NCBI RefSeq assembly: GCF_029867415.1 | Contig: NW_026706268.1 | Coordinates: forward strand, 62,001 to 126,000 | Direction: 5' to 3' | Origin: Vicia villosa | Lineage: Eukaryota; Streptophyta; Magnoliopsida; Fabales; Fabaceae | DNA: 64,000 bases | In this document: positions 11,818-23,607 of the stretch, one piece after another | Layout of the letters: the number at the start of each line of letters is the position of its first letter | How positions within the stretch are numbered: position 1 is the stretch's first letter | Notes under the pieces: generated by a model | What the model saw: the letters and a program-made list of their open reading frames with translations, nothing else | What the model was told of the DNA's origin: nothing | Databases searched by the model: none | Made by a program: the position numbers and the translations under genes

Positions 11818-12243
11818 TTCTCTTTTAAATTTAGTTTTGATGTTGCTTTTCACCTTTTCTTACAAAGTGTATTTGCTCATTTTTGTTTTTCTCTAAATTA
11901 GGGAACATACCACTAAAAAACGAATATATTACGTCTATATTTTTCAAAAAAAAAACACTTTCGTTATATATTTTTTTAGCAGTGCATGCAAAATTTCTTA
12001 CGTTTAAAAAAATATATTTGTTCACATTTATTGATATTACAATCTTTAGAGTTTTTAAGACTTTTAATTTACAGTAACTACAATTATCTTTTAACTATCT
12101 GCTTGTCATATTTTAGATTATAATAATCTACCTAAAGAATTATGGTAAATTTTTAGATATATAACTTTGAGGTAACAAATTAGTCTTAGTATATATGGAT
12201 AATTTATTATGATAATACAAGATGTTCTTTTGTTTTAGTTGAG
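11818..12243. other. 3' flank of kinase gene, no further gene
   Basis: AT-rich sequence with no coding signal on either strand. It presumably holds the 3' UTR of the kinase gene. From 12072 onward it belongs to the duplicated host unit described separately. Confidence 0.5.
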
Positions 12244-12255
12244 ATCTATATTACC

Positions 12256-12384
12256 GATCGCTGGGCTTGGTAGGGAGGACCACGGTTCGATCCCCCGCAA
12301 CTGCGATCGGGAGGGGTTTGACCCACTTGATGCCAGAGCTGATCCCCCGAACAGGACTATACCTGTGGTGATAAACAAAAAAAA
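12256..12384 (+). mobile_element. SINE with 12-bp target duplication
   Basis: A 129-bp non-coding insert containing a pol III B box (GGTTCGATCCC) and a D-arm-like GCTTGGTAGGG, ending in an A-rich tail. It is flanked by the identical 12-mer ATCTATATTACC at 12244-12255 and 12385-12396. The homologous copy at about 56225 reads straight through this point without the insert, which confirms it as an insertion. Confidence 0.93.
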
Positions 12385-12746
12385 ATCTATATTACCAATT
12401 AAAATTAGGATTCACATCACTCTCATGCTCTCCTTGCACATTGTCCATAAATAGGAGAGACCAAAACATTATCTCCCTTTTCTTTCCATCTCCTTTGTTA
12501 ATTTTTATTCTCTGTGTTAAAAAATCCATATTTTGCATTGATCAGAGGATATTGAAAGAAGAATTTAGAAGAAAAAATGTGAGTTCGAATCATTGGAGAT
12601 TAAAGATAAAATAGTAGTTATAAAACTCTTTATATTTCTATTGTTTAAGCCAAATTAGGGCTTATATGGGGTGGATTATTGAATTCATTTTTATTCTTTA
12701 GGTGAAGGGGTCTCTCCTCTCTTGGTATCTGTGAGTTTATTTTGTG

Positions 12747-12751
12747 ACATA
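12747..12751. repeat. Target-site duplication of the Ogre complex (left)
   Basis: ACATA immediately left of TGTCGCGG. The same five bases follow ...TATGACA at 53344-53348. The uninterrupted paralogue at about 56660 reads GTGACATAAAATG, which is the pre-insertion order. Confidence 0.93.
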
Positions 12752-13431
12752 TGTCGCGGGGAAAAATCGTATCCTTTTTTCGGGATGAGACACCTGATGC
12801 CTTCTTTGGGCTCGAGTGCTCAAAAAAATGATTTTTCTTTTGTTCCGACCAAACTTTTTATTGTTTCCAAAGTAGGAAAAGGAAAAAAGCTGCAATAACC
12901 TTAAAAGTGGGGGGAGAGATCTTTGGGTAAGAGGGTTGGTTATACGAAGGGAAGGTATTAGCACCCAACGTATCTATAGTACTCTATAGGTTTCTTTTCT
13001 ATGTTTTTTTCATTCCATGTTATTGAGAGGTTCTGTCGTGAGATAGGTGGGACCTAAGGTGTTTGTTTGATTATGCCCGCAAAGATCATCGCGATCCTCT
13101 GCATACATATCCCTTAGAGGGAATCAGAGCATCTGCAGCTCGGGGTCTACGGGTGCTAAGGTTTGAGTGGTTTGAGGGAGAAGTTTTGCTCGCCAAGGAT
13201 ACGACCTTGTGCCTACGTATTCTCAAAGGGATGTTGAGAAAGTCAGAGCAATCGTAGTTCCCACTTATGCTAGTGGAAGCAAAGGAAAAGAGACAAATGT
13301 CATCTCAATGTTCGATGTATCTAATCTATATTATCACATACATCTGTTTGATTTTTTGTTTGAAAATCTTTTCATTATAAGCCACTGGGCCATGCCACTT
13401 ATGGTGCTTAGAATGATAAAGATGTTTTTTA

Positions 13432-13602
13432 GCCAGCCTTGTGGCAAAAACTTTCAATGAAGTCAGCCTTGTGACAAAAAGTTTTGATTAATCAGCCAGC
13501 CTTGTGGCAAAAGTTTCAATGAAGTCAGCCTTGTGACAAAAACTTTGATTAATCAGCCAGTATGGTGGCAAAAAGGTTTGATTGACTAGCCAGCCTTGTG
13601 GC
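13432..13602 (-). repeat. Array of six mini-hairpins in LTR-A
   Basis: Six units of a 6-nt loop (GCCTTG, once GTATGG) between 4-bp arms that alternate GCCA/TGGC and GTCA/TGAC. They are at 13432-13445, 13462-13475, 13495-13508, 13524-13537, 13556-13569 and 13589-13602. A change in the left arm is matched in the right arm. A (GATT)n microsatellite follows at about 13609-13640. The array is repeated in the other LTR-A at about 49060-49230. Confidence 0.75.
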
Positions 13603-13609
13603 AAAAAAG

Positions 13610-13642
<33 letters not shown>

Positions 13643-13751
13643 GATGATATAGATGAGATACTCCTATCATAGAGATGATAAATGTCTAATCTCCTAGGGT
13701 ATTTGATTTGGATATTGGGGATGCTTATAAGAAGCCCGTGGGTCCTTGTAC

Positions 13752-13888
13752 GAAGCCCAAGAGGAGGCTATTCGAGGGTCCTTGCATTGTAAGCCCAAGA
13801 GGAGGCTATGGGAGGGACAATCCAGGGTCCTTGCATTGTAAGTCCAAGAGGAGGCTATGGGAGGGACAAGTCGTTTGTACAAAGCCCA
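13752..13888. repeat. Tandem repeat of about 60 bp in LTR-A
   Basis: The phrase AAGCCCAAGAGGAGGCTAT recurs four times here with GGTCCTTGCATTGT spacers, and once more in variant form at about 13985-14003. The other LTR-A carries the same array at about 49374-49510. Confidence 0.75.
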
Positions 13889-14029
13889 AGAGGAGGCATG
13901 GTATAGTTGGTTTGAGCTCTTAGAGCGATTTCACCGGGAAACCATACTCTATGTCCTAACCTAAACTAGGGAGATTCTTTGCACGAAGCCCAATAGGAGG
14001 CTATGGGGAACCTAGTGTTGTACTAAGTT

Positions 14030-14110
14030 GAACAAGTATATAACATAATCATAAGTATGAACAAGTACGAACAAATATGAACAAGTACATGAACAAATAT
14101 GAACAGTTAT
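14030..14110. repeat. Short GAACAARTA repeat tract in LTR-A
   Basis: Several imperfect copies of GAACAAGTA/GAACAAATA in tandem. Downstream, GGGACTTATAC...GGCCCA motifs recur at about 14198, 14268, 14424 and 14592 around variable centres. Confidence 0.55.
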
Positions 14111-15107
14111 ACATATATATGACAAAGTGTGTGTATAAAATGGAGTTTATGAAGGAAATATACCTGTAAGCATGATCCATTTGTAAACACGGGGGCTCGG
14201 GACTTATACTCGGGGAGAGACCCACTTGAGTTTATTCAAAGCTATGTAAACAGGTATTTACAAGGGGCTTGGGACTTATACCTACATGGAGGCCCATGGT
14301 ATTTTTTGGGAAGATTTAAAGAAAACCTTCATTTTTGATTTGTTGTTCAAAGTTAAAAATCAAATTGATCGAGGTATGTACAAAAAGGTGAATGTACAAT
14401 GAAATACCTAATTTCATGTACGGGAATGGGACTTATACCTACGTGGAGGCCCATGTTTTATTTACATAAAACATGGTTGATTGTTTTTTGAAGTTTTATT
14501 ATTTTGAAAATGATTTGAAAACTGTTTGAAAAGGTTTTGTTTTGAAGAAGTTTATTGTTTAAAGAAAAACTGTACAAAGAAAAAAGGAAAGGGACTTATA
14601 CTCTCTAATATTTGAGAGGCCCCACATCGTTTTGAAAATCAATTGATCAATCAAAGAGATTTAATCAATAGTTTCTTTTGAAAAGAAAAATAAAAAAGAA
14701 ATGGTTTATCGTTTTGAAAAGAATCGTGATCGCTTGTTTTAAAACGGTTTGAATTTTGACAAAAGTCATTTTTATTAAGTTAAAAAAACAAATTTTAAAG
14801 CTTAATTAAGACCTAAAAAATTAGGGTTTGATCACAAAAATATTTACAAGTGATTAGGTTTGAAAAATCAAATAAAAACAATATTTAAAGTATTTAAAAA
14901 CACTTAAAAACATGTCATTTTAAACCTATTTAAAAATGTATTAAATAAATATTTTTTGGTGATTTTTTTTGGTATTCATAAAATATATATATTAAATGAG
15001 GAGTGTACAAAAAATGAAATTAAAATGAGTTAATTTGATTGGTTAAAATGATTAGTGAAGTTGTTAAGAAAATGAAAGAAAAAAAAGTGTTAAAAAAAAT
15101 GGTTTTG

Positions 15108-15180
15108 TCTCCACTAGGGCTTGAACCCACGCCCTCTTTCTCACCAGCCAAAACACTTGCCAATTGGACCACGCGCGTGG
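15108..15180 (-). other. tRNA-like module with pol III A/B boxes in LTR-A
   Basis: On the minus strand TGGTCCAATTGG resembles an A box and GGGTTCAAGCCC a B box with a paired T-arm, about 45 nt apart. It is not a good full cloverleaf, so I do not call a tRNA gene. It lies in the sense strand of the element and is preserved in the other LTR-A (about 50731-50802). Confidence 0.5.
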
Positions 15181-16125
15181 TCTGTTTAACATTTGCAATG
15201 AATGAATTATATTTTTGAATCAATTCCTAATTTCAGTTTCAAAATATGGCGCCAAGAACACAACCCTAACTTGAATTTGAAAAATCTGAAAACTGAATCA
15301 TTTTGATCAAGTGAATAGCCTATCTTGCTCAATTTTTCACAAGGAACATGATGGTATCGTTTAATTTTATTTATTTTCACTCTAAGATCATTAATTTTCT
15401 GATGAACACGAAGAACCCTAATCTTATGATTCAATCTGAAATCGTGTATGTGCAAGTTATGATGCAATTGATTGAGGGTTAATGATCCTCATGTGTGCAG
15501 AAACAAGATGGTATGTTCATATTTCATTTATGATGCATGGAGAATAGAGTTTGAAGTTCAAGTGTACTTACCTCAAAAATGGAAAAACTGGAAATCGAAT
15601 TCTTCAGTAGAGGTGTTAAAGAAGTTGTTTGATGATCTGGATAGCTTCAATGGACCTTAGGGAAGGTGTTTGAATGCTTGGAGTGGATTGAAAACATCTG
15701 GATCAGTTGGTGGAATCCGATCTGCAGTAGGACCAAGTATGAATCGAGCTTGATGATTCTGAGGTTATTGGCTATATGTGATGGATTGTATAGTTCATAT
15801 GTGATATATGGATGATGTTAGAAGTGATAGTTTGGACAGATATGAGCTAGAATGGATTTTGGCATGATAAGGCTAGTGTTATGCATATTTGGGAAGTGAG
15901 GTAGTGATTTTGAGGTTTAGGTGTTTTTGGGGTGTGTGGATGGATCAAACACATCCCATATGATGTTTATGAGTTGTTGGAACCACCATCTTGGCCAGAA
16001 CTTCAATGGTTTAGAGGTTGGGATTTCTACCTCTTTAAAACTTAAGAAACTTGCAATTCAAGAAAGAAAGAGAAAACCTATAATTTGTGAGGTTTTGGTG
16101 TGAATTTGGAAGTGATTTGAACCTC

Positions 16126-16133
16126 TATTTATA
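16126..16133 (-). promoter_or_regulatory. TATA box of LTR-A
   Basis: TATAAATA in the context CCTATAAATAGAGG on the minus strand, a strong plant TATA box. The other LTR-A has it at 51748-51755. Confidence 0.65.
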
Positions 16134-18022
16134 GGCCATGGATTCTGAATACAAGCCCTTGCAAGTTGATCAAAGAAGTGATAATTTGGCTTAAGAGATA
16201 AAAAGGAATCTTTTACATTTAATGCAAAATGGTTAAAGTAACTTAACCATGGTCATTCTTCAAGCTTCTTATCCTCTTCCATTCTGATCTTCAAATCAGA
16301 AAATATCTTCAATTATTGTCGTGATGCATCATTACTTGCATTATTTGGCAAAATGGTTCATAACTTAGTGAAAATGGCTTGAAATTTCAAGTGAAAATGA
16401 TCACTAAATGCATAATTCAAAACCATAGCTATGCTCCATATTTTTTCATGATCTTGGACATTTTGGAAAGCTCATATTATGTACTTCAAAACCCTAGTTG
16501 AAAGTTTCTTCAAGACCCTTAAGGAAATGGGTGAAAAAGATCCATGAACTTTGAAGAAAATGAGATTTTAAGTGAAATTTTCAAAAGATACCAACTTTGA
16601 AGCTCCATATCTCTTAAATGGTTGATCTTATGGAAAAAAATTATATGTGACAAAGTTGTTCATTGGATCAAAATCTACAACTTTCATGTTGGAAGTTTTT
16701 CTTCAGTTTATAGGTGAAATTTTGAGTTATTCCCTTCCAAAGTTTGGAAAAAACCATTGAAAAACACTTAGAAAATTTTCTAAGTATGAAAGTCAAACTT
16801 TTGACTTTTTGATTCTTGATTGATTTTCTTGATTTTCCTTGATCAAATGACTTCATATATCATATATTGATGATTTGAAACTTCAAAAGTCATGGTTGAC
16901 CAAAATTCCCCAAAAGTCAATGGTGATCTTGTACAGTTGACTTTTTCAGACGAATCGCGTTTCTGGAGATTTCAAATGAATCAAGCTATCCTCATCAAAT
17001 GAGTGGTATGAATGGATCATATTGAGGTATTGGAGGATATTGAATCATAGTTTGAGTTGTGACATCATGTCCTGATTAAAAAGTCAGTTGTTCAGATGAA
17101 TTAGGTCAAAAACCCTAATTGTCGACCTGATGAAATTGATGACTGTGGATCTTGAATTGAGATGTAATTTCCATTGGATGTTGTCATAGGGATTATTTGA
17201 AGATGATTGAAACCTTTGATTGACTTCCTGGGGATTTTTAGGGTTTCCCAAATGTGATCCCTGATTTCAGTCCCTGATAGTTCAAAAACCCTAATCTGAT
17301 GATTTGAAATTTCACTGTTGATCAATCCTTGTGTAGGAGATGTCTTGAGCCAATAGATTAGGCCAAAATGATGCACTTGGGGTCTTGAGGTCATTTCCCA
17401 AGTCATTAGGTCAAATCCTGAGCAAAAGTCAGGGGTGTGCTATCTTCAGTCAAAACCCTAATTTGGTTGATTCAGTGCCTTTGAGCTTGTTGAAATGAAT
17501 CTTTGGGGACCAAATGTTGATTGTTGATGAAGATGATTCATTTGAGATGAAGGGGAAACAAAACCCTAATTGATTGTTGCTTGTACTAATGAGTGATTTC
17601 TTGTTTAAATCCTGCTGAGTCACAAGTAACAAACACAGGCTATGCAATTTGTTAGAGATGCAAATGATGCATATGCAAATGATATGAGGTGGTATCTTAG
17701 GTCAAAAATTGGGGTATGACAGATGCCCCTATTTAAGTTTCTTCAACCTGAGATATGAAGATTGGAAATCTTCGTTTTGATAGGGTGGAAGAGACTTAAA
17801 TATCAGAAGACGCGAATTTTGGACCTAAGATACCAAAATTGCGAATGATGCAAGGATATCTTTACCGAGGGGATATCAGGAACTGACTCCACTGGGGACA
17901 AGAGATCGGGAAAGATGTCTCAATCCGTTTTAGGAAGAGAACCCGTTTTTTGGGAAAGCAAGTGTATGCTTCACCAGGGAATGATAGCTTTGTAAGAAAA
18001 GCTTACCTATCGACATTATCGA

Positions 18023-18316
18023 CTATCAGCACAGGGATAGACTTGTTAATAATGCAAAGGTGAAAGGTATGAAACTGTATTACCGACTATCAGCATTGTG
18101 ATAGACTTGACATGGTAAAAGAGTTTCAAAGGTTCGGTTAATATTACCGACTATCAGCATGGTGATACACATGTTTAATAATATAACCAAAACAAAAAGG
18201 TTACCGACTACCAGCCTTGTGATAGTGGTTCTGAAGACAAGATCAATTATCAGCCGAGTGATAAAATGATTCTGGAGACTTTGTTAGGCAAATTACTGGT
18301 TATTCATCCTTGTGAA
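18023..18316 (-). repeat. Hairpin array (CTATCA-loop-TGATAG type)
   Basis: Six dispersed units with a 6-nt loop (GCATTG, GCATGG, GCCTTG, GCCGAG and similar): 18023-18040, 18087-18104, 18152-18167, 18208-18225, 18247-18264, 18303-18316. Arms are CTATCA/TGATAG, TTATCA/TGATAA and TTCA/TGAA, so outer pairs change together. Two units have one mismatch. Confidence 0.65.
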
Positions 18317-19035
18317 CAGTAATAAGGCCCTGATTGTCAAATGGTCTTCATGATTGATTTCCTTGAGAGGAAAAAGTCTTTTGAAAGAGACATAAGCTGC
18401 TCAGATGATGAGGCTATTGCTTATTGTCTGTTTTTCACGACTCTATTTGAGGAATTGGTATTTTGAATCTCTGGTAAAGACAAGGTTCTAACCATGAATG
18501 AATTGGAAAGAAACAGTCAAACAAGACTTTGTTCCCAATGAGGAATGAACTCGACTGGGGATTTTCTCCTTCTTTTTGAGAGGAGAAACTAAAGCAACCT
18601 TCTTCCACGAGGAATGATCTCAGTGAGGAACTGTAGAAAGAAGATGTTCTTTCTGCTTATGGGTGACAACCTACTGGAGAGATGACATGCCCATACCTGT
18701 TTCTTTTTTCTTCTTCTTTTTCTTCTTTTGCTTTTTCTCTTTTTTTGGGATAGATATATCCTGAACAAGTGATTTTAGGCAGACATTTGAAAAATGCAAT
18801 GATGCATAAATGATGCAAATATGTATGAATGATGAATGTCATGAATGTCGCATGCATGCTAACAATACTGACAGATAATGAAGTATACTGGAGAGGGACC
18901 GACGTCGCAATACAACCAGATACTTGGCAAATGTTCTTCAACACGGTGTAGATAACACAGGTGATGAATGGTGTTGCGTGCTTTAATCTTCTCTGAGGAT
19001 GATAAGCATCTTTTCTCACTAAGATGGAAGAACTT

Positions 19036-19124
19036 CTTCACTGGAGATAGAAAAATCTTCGTTACTGGGGATAAAAGACCTTCTTTACTGGGGATAAAAG
19101 ACCTTCTTCACTGGGGATAGAAGA
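19036..19124 (-). repeat. Hairpin array with ACTGGGGATA loop
   Basis: Four copies of ACTGGRGATA. The last two are flanked by CTTT/AAAG (19083-19100) and TCTTC/GAAGA (19105-19124), a compensated change. The first is flanked by TTC/GAA and the second is weak. Confidence 0.55.
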
Positions 19125-19783
19125 GCTTTTCCTATCATAATCTTTGATTCATCCTATGGGGATAGCTGTTGATGTTCCTTCTGTTGTTCACAACTCAAAG
19201 GAAAGTTTCGCTTTTATTTTGAAAAAGGAAAGTAAATTCATTTAAAACTTCTTTTTTTCTCTTTTTTTTTTCTTTTCAAAAGTGAATAACACAATTAAAG
19301 CGTCATTTTGCAAGCTAGAAGAAATCAAGAATTGCAAACAAATGGGCACAAGGCTCAAATTTATTTAATAGGATGGTAATCAGCTAAAGGCGTGATTCCA
19401 TGGAGTATTTACAAAAGTTGGAAATGGTAATTATGCGGAAAAGGCTACATTGAAAGCAATAACCACTATTCCCCCTAACAACTTTGAGTTCCAACTGTGC
19501 TTGTCGCTTCAGATTGGCGATGATTTGATTGTAGATCCTTTGATGAAAAAGACTCTTCAGGTGACGAAGTACGGACTAATGCAGTTACTTTGTCATAAAT
19601 CCCTAATTTTTTGCCTAGATTGCCCTTTCAGGTTTTCAATCTACCAGGATGAATTTTTCTGTTTATTGTCTCTAATTTTTGCCTGGACCGCCCTTTCAGG
19701 TTTTCAGTCCACCGAGACGCTCATTTTTGCCTAAGTCGCCCTTTGCGGGTTTTCAACTTACCGAGCTGTTCTTTTGTTCTTTT

Positions 19784-22700
19784 TTAGACAAAGTATTTCT
19801 TGACTGCATCAACATTCACAGGATGTGGGAGTTCATCACCATCCATGGTTGCAAGAGTCATGGCGCCGCCAGAAAATGTTCTTTTGACAACATACGAGCC
19901 TTCGTAATTAGGAGACCATTTGCCCCTAGAATCTGGTTGAAAAGACAAGATCTTTTTAAGCACGAGGTCGCCTTCTTGAAATTCACGAGGTCGAACCTTT
20001 TTATTGAAGGCTTGTTTCATCCTTGCTTGGTATAACTGTCCATGGCATAGAGCAGTCATACATTTTTCTTCGATTAAGTTCAACTGATCGTATCTGCTTT
20101 GACACCATTCAGCCTCTGATAACTTAGTCTCCATGAGGACTCTCATTGATGGGATTTCAACTTCTACGGGGAGCAAAGCTTCCATGCCGTATACTAGAGA
20201 AAAGGGAGTTGCCCCTGTTGAAGTACGCACTGAAGTACGGTACCCATGTAAAGCAAATGGCAGCATTTCGTGCTAGTCTTTGAAAGTGACGACCATTTTC
20301 TGGACGATCTTCTTAATGTTCTTGTTAGCAGCTTCAACAGCGCCGTTCATTTTTGGTTTGTAAGGAGAAGAGTTATGATGCTCAATCTTGAATTCCTCAC
20401 ACAATTCTTTCATCATTTTGTTATTCAAGTTTGAACCATTGTCAGTAATGATCTTGCTGGGAACACCATATCGGCAAATGATGTTATTCTTGATAAACCT
20501 CACAACCACTTGTCTTGTAACATTGGCGTAAGATGCTGCTTCGACCCATTTGGTGAAGTAATCAATTGCCACTAAGATGAAATGATGACCGTTTGAAGCT
20601 TTTGGTTCGATCATTCCAATCATGTCGATACCCCACATGGAGAAAGGCCACGGAGATGAGAGAACGTTGAGTAGAGTCGGTGGCACATGGATCTTATCTG
20701 CGTAGATCTGGCACTTGTGACATCTCTTCACGTGTTTACAACAATCAGATTCCATTGTCAACCAATAGTATCCTGCTCTTAAGATCTTTTTGGACATTGC
20801 ATGTCCATTTGAATGAGTTCCAAAGGACCCTTCATGCACTTCATGCATTAACATGTCTGCTTCGTGTCTATCCACGCATCTGAGCAAAACCATGTCGAAG
20901 TTTCTTTTGTATAACACGTCTCCGTTCAGGAAGAAACTGCCAGAAAGCCTCCTTAGAGTTTTCTTATCTTTGTTTGATGCCCCAAGTGGGTACTCTTGAG
21001 TTTGAAGGAAGCGTTTGATGTCGTGGAACCACGGTTTATCATCGATGACTGCTTCAGTTGCAAACACATAGGCGGGCCTTTCAAGGCGCGTAATTCTGAC
21101 TGTAGGCAGATCGTTCCAATGATTGACTTTGAACATGGAAGATAGAGTAGCCAAGGCGTCTGCCATTCGATTCTGATCTCGAGGTATATGATGCAATTCA
21201 ACCTTGTTGAAGAAAGTCAACAGACGTCTTGTATAATCTCTGTAAGGAATCAAACCAGGGTGGTAAGTTTCCCATTTGTCTTTGATTTGGTTGATCACAA
21301 GGGTTGAATCTCCATATATGTCGAGGATCTTGATCCTTAAGTCAATGGCTTCTTCGAGACCCATGATACAGACTTCATATTCTGCGATGTTGTTGGTGCA
21401 ATCAAATAGCAGTCTGGCAGAGAATGGGATATGAGTACCCTTGGGAGTGATGATGATTGCCCCAATTCCATTGCCAAAAGCGTTTACTGCTCCATCAAAA
21501 ATTAGGCCCCATCTTGATCCAGGCTCAGGACCTTCTTCAGGTAACGGTTCGTCACAATCTTTCATCTTCAAGTATAAGACATCTTCATCAGGAAAGTCAA
21601 ACTTGAGAGATTGATATTCATTAATTGGTTGATGCGCCAAGTGATCGGCGAGAATGCTTCCTTTGATCGCTTTTTGGGCACGGTACTCAATGTGATACTC
21701 AGATAACAGCATTTGCCATTGGGCAATCCTTCCTGTTAATGCAGGCTTTTCAAAGACATACTTGATCGGATCCATTTTAGAGATTAACCAAGTAGTATTG
21801 TTGATCATGTATTGGCGGAGACGTTTTGAAGCCCAAGCCAAAGCACAACATGTTTTTTCGAGCATGGAGTAACGAGACTCACAATCTGCGAATTTCTTAC
21901 TCAGGTAATAGATGGCATGCTCCTTCTTACCGGTTTCATCTTGCTGTCCAAGCATACAACCCATGGATTCTTCCAACACAGTAAGGTACATGATTAATGG
22001 TCTTCCTTCAACCGGAGGAATCAATATTGGTGGTTCTAACAGGTATTCCTTGATACTGTCAAACGCTTTCTGGCAATCTTCAGTCCATACAACCCCTTGA
22101 TCTTTACGGAGAAGCTTGAAAATCGGCCCACAAGTAGCAGTCATTTGAGAGATGAATCTGGAGATATAGTTCAATCGTCCGAGAAATCCTCTTACTTGCT
22201 TTTCAGTTTTTGGTGCAGGCATCTCTTGAATAGCTTTGACTTTGTCGGGATCTACTTCAATACCTCTTTGGCTGACAATGAAACCCAAGAGTTTTCCAGA
22301 TCTAACCCCAAAAGTACATTTATTAGGATTCAAGCGAAGCTGATATTTCCTTAGTCGTTGAAACAACTTCAAAAGGTATTCAATATGTTCTTCTTCTGTG
22401 CTGGACTTGGCTATCATGTCGTCCACATAAACTTCAATTTCTTTATGCATCATGTCATGAAAGAGAGTAGTCATCGCCCTTTGGTAAGTTGCGCCTGCAT
22501 TCTTCAATCCAAACGGCATCACTTTGTAGCAAAAGGTACCCCATGGGGTGATGAAAGACGTCTTCTCCATGTCTTCGGGAGCCATCTTGATCTGATTATA
22601 ACCAGAGAACCCATCCATGAAAGAAAAGACGTTGAACTTAGCGGTTTTATCAACCAACATGTCAATATGTGGTAATGGAAAGTCATCTTTTGGACTGGCC

Positions 22701-23249
22701 TTGTTCAAGTCACGATAGTCAACACACATTCTGACTTTGCCATCTTTCTTCGGAACTGGCACTATGTTGGCCAACCATTGAGGATACTCGGAGGTGACAA
22801 GAAAACCTGTGTCGAGCTGGTTTTGAACTTCTATTTTGATCTTGTTAGCCATATCAGGGTGAGTCCTTCGCAATTTCTGCTTAACCGGCGGACATTCTGG
22901 CTTCAATGGCAAGTAATGCTGAACAATATTGGTATCCAACCCAGGCATGTCTTGGTAGGACCAGGCAAACACGTCAACATATTCTTTGAGAAGGTTTGTC
23001 AACTTACTCTTGATATCAGCATCAAGCAGCGATCCAATGGTCACTTCTTTTTTGTCTTCTTCAGAACCCAAGTTGATCTTTTCTAAAGGCTCTTTGTGAG
23101 GCAAAATGGCTCTTTCCTCGTGTTTAAGTAATCGAGAGATCTCGTCCGGGATCTCCTCTTCCTCCTCTTCTTTGGCTTCGAACACAGGAAACTCAAAGTT
23201 GGGAGAGGGCATAGGGTTATTGCATTCAATGGGTTTATCAATAGTAAAT
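19784..23249 (-). pseudogene. Ogre pol: reverse transcriptase, two RNase H domains, integrase (one nonsense codon)
   Basis: Exon downstream of the Ogre intron. From the ATG at 23257 the frame is open for 994 codons, then a TAG at about 20270-20272 replaces an expected Trp, and the same frame continues 160 codons to 19784. Domains: RT with VRMCVDYRDLNKA, GFSGYNQI, MPFGLKNAGATYQRAM and YVDDM (about 276-279); a gypsy RNase H (YYLSKKF...SMLEKTC); a second, archaeal-type RNase H starting GLIFDGAVNAFG (about 586), typical of the Tat lineage; integrase with HHCC-type zinc region and D, D, E at about 877, 939 and 975 (GIDMIG, TDNGSN, GAVEAANK). The C-terminus VDAVKKYF is typical. A single nonsense mutation is the only visible defect. 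Confidence 0.95.
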
Positions 23250-23607
23250 CTGCACATGTGATTTATATTTGTTTCAGAAAATTTATGAATGCAAGAGTGT
23301 ATGCAGATTTTTTTGAAAAAGTTTTTTTTTTTTTTTATTTTGGTTTTTTAGGATTACCATTTCCAGAAAAAAGCAAAAATAAAACTTATAATGTAGGGAA
23401 TTCAAAATGACACTTTATTTATGATTCATCTTTGAAACAAAGCCCTAAACACAAACTCATTTGTCTTGGGCAGGACAAAGAGGGAAACTTTTAAAACAAA
23501 GCCCTATACACAAAGTTATTTCGGCGGAACATTTAAAAGCAAAGCCCTATAAAACATCTCTCTGCTTTGGGCAAGGCAGGAGGTCAAAATAACAGCGAGG
23601 TGATTAC
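23250..23607 (-). other. Ogre intron between protease and reverse transcriptase
   Basis: Minus-strand donor TCAAA|GTAATC at 23608/23607 and acceptor CATGTGCAG|A at 23250/23249. The upstream frame would otherwise stop at TAA (23604-23606). Removing 358 bp leaves two bases plus one, restoring a Lys codon and the pol frame. An intron at this position is a known feature of Ogre elements; the exact sites are my inference. Confidence 0.7.

Larger units (their letters stand above)
12072..12751 (+). repeat. Host duplication unit 1, left part (interrupted by SINE and Ogre complex)
   Basis: From CAGTAACTACA onward this stretch matches 56061-56670. The match continues after the Ogre complex at 53349-54408 against 56670-57315. 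The two copies are diverged but clearly collinear and in the same orientation. Copy 2 lacks the SINE and the Ogre complex, so copy 1 was the target of both. The sequence has no ORF. Confidence 0.8.
12752..17721 (-). mobile_element. Ogre LTR-A, 3' copy (complete, 4,970 bp)
   Basis: Plus-strand ends are TGTCGCGG...GGGGTATGACA. It aligns from 12960 to its end with 48590-53343 with only sparse differences, including two fewer GATT units in the other copy. On the minus strand it follows the polypurine tract at 17722, so it is the 3' LTR. Many short ORFs of 60-100 codons occur but none has a domain. It contains hairpin and tandem arrays, a TATA box and a tRNA-like module, listed separately. Confidence 0.92.
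17722..19783 (-). other. Ogre 3' untranslated region with polypurine tract
   Basis: About 2 kb between the integrase stop and the 3' LTR. The polypurine tract is AATAGGGGCATC next to the LTR (17722-17733). No credible ORF. Two hairpin arrays lie here (18023-18316 and 19036-19124). The part at 19600-19760, with repeated TTTTTGCCT phrases, resembles 42380-42500 of the pol-less element. Confidence 0.8.

Noticed and set aside
11831..12077. Small ORFs downstream of the kinase
   Set aside because: AT-rich chance frames on opposite strands, no domain, probably 3' UTR.
13488..13670. Repetitive 60-codon ORF
   Set aside because: It is the translation of the GCCTTG hairpin array and the (GATT)n microsatellite.
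15020..15660. Several 60-90 codon ORFs in LTR-A, repeated in the other LTR-A near 50640-51280
   Set aside because: The conservation reflects LTR identity, not selection; there is no recognisable domain and frames differ in codon quality.
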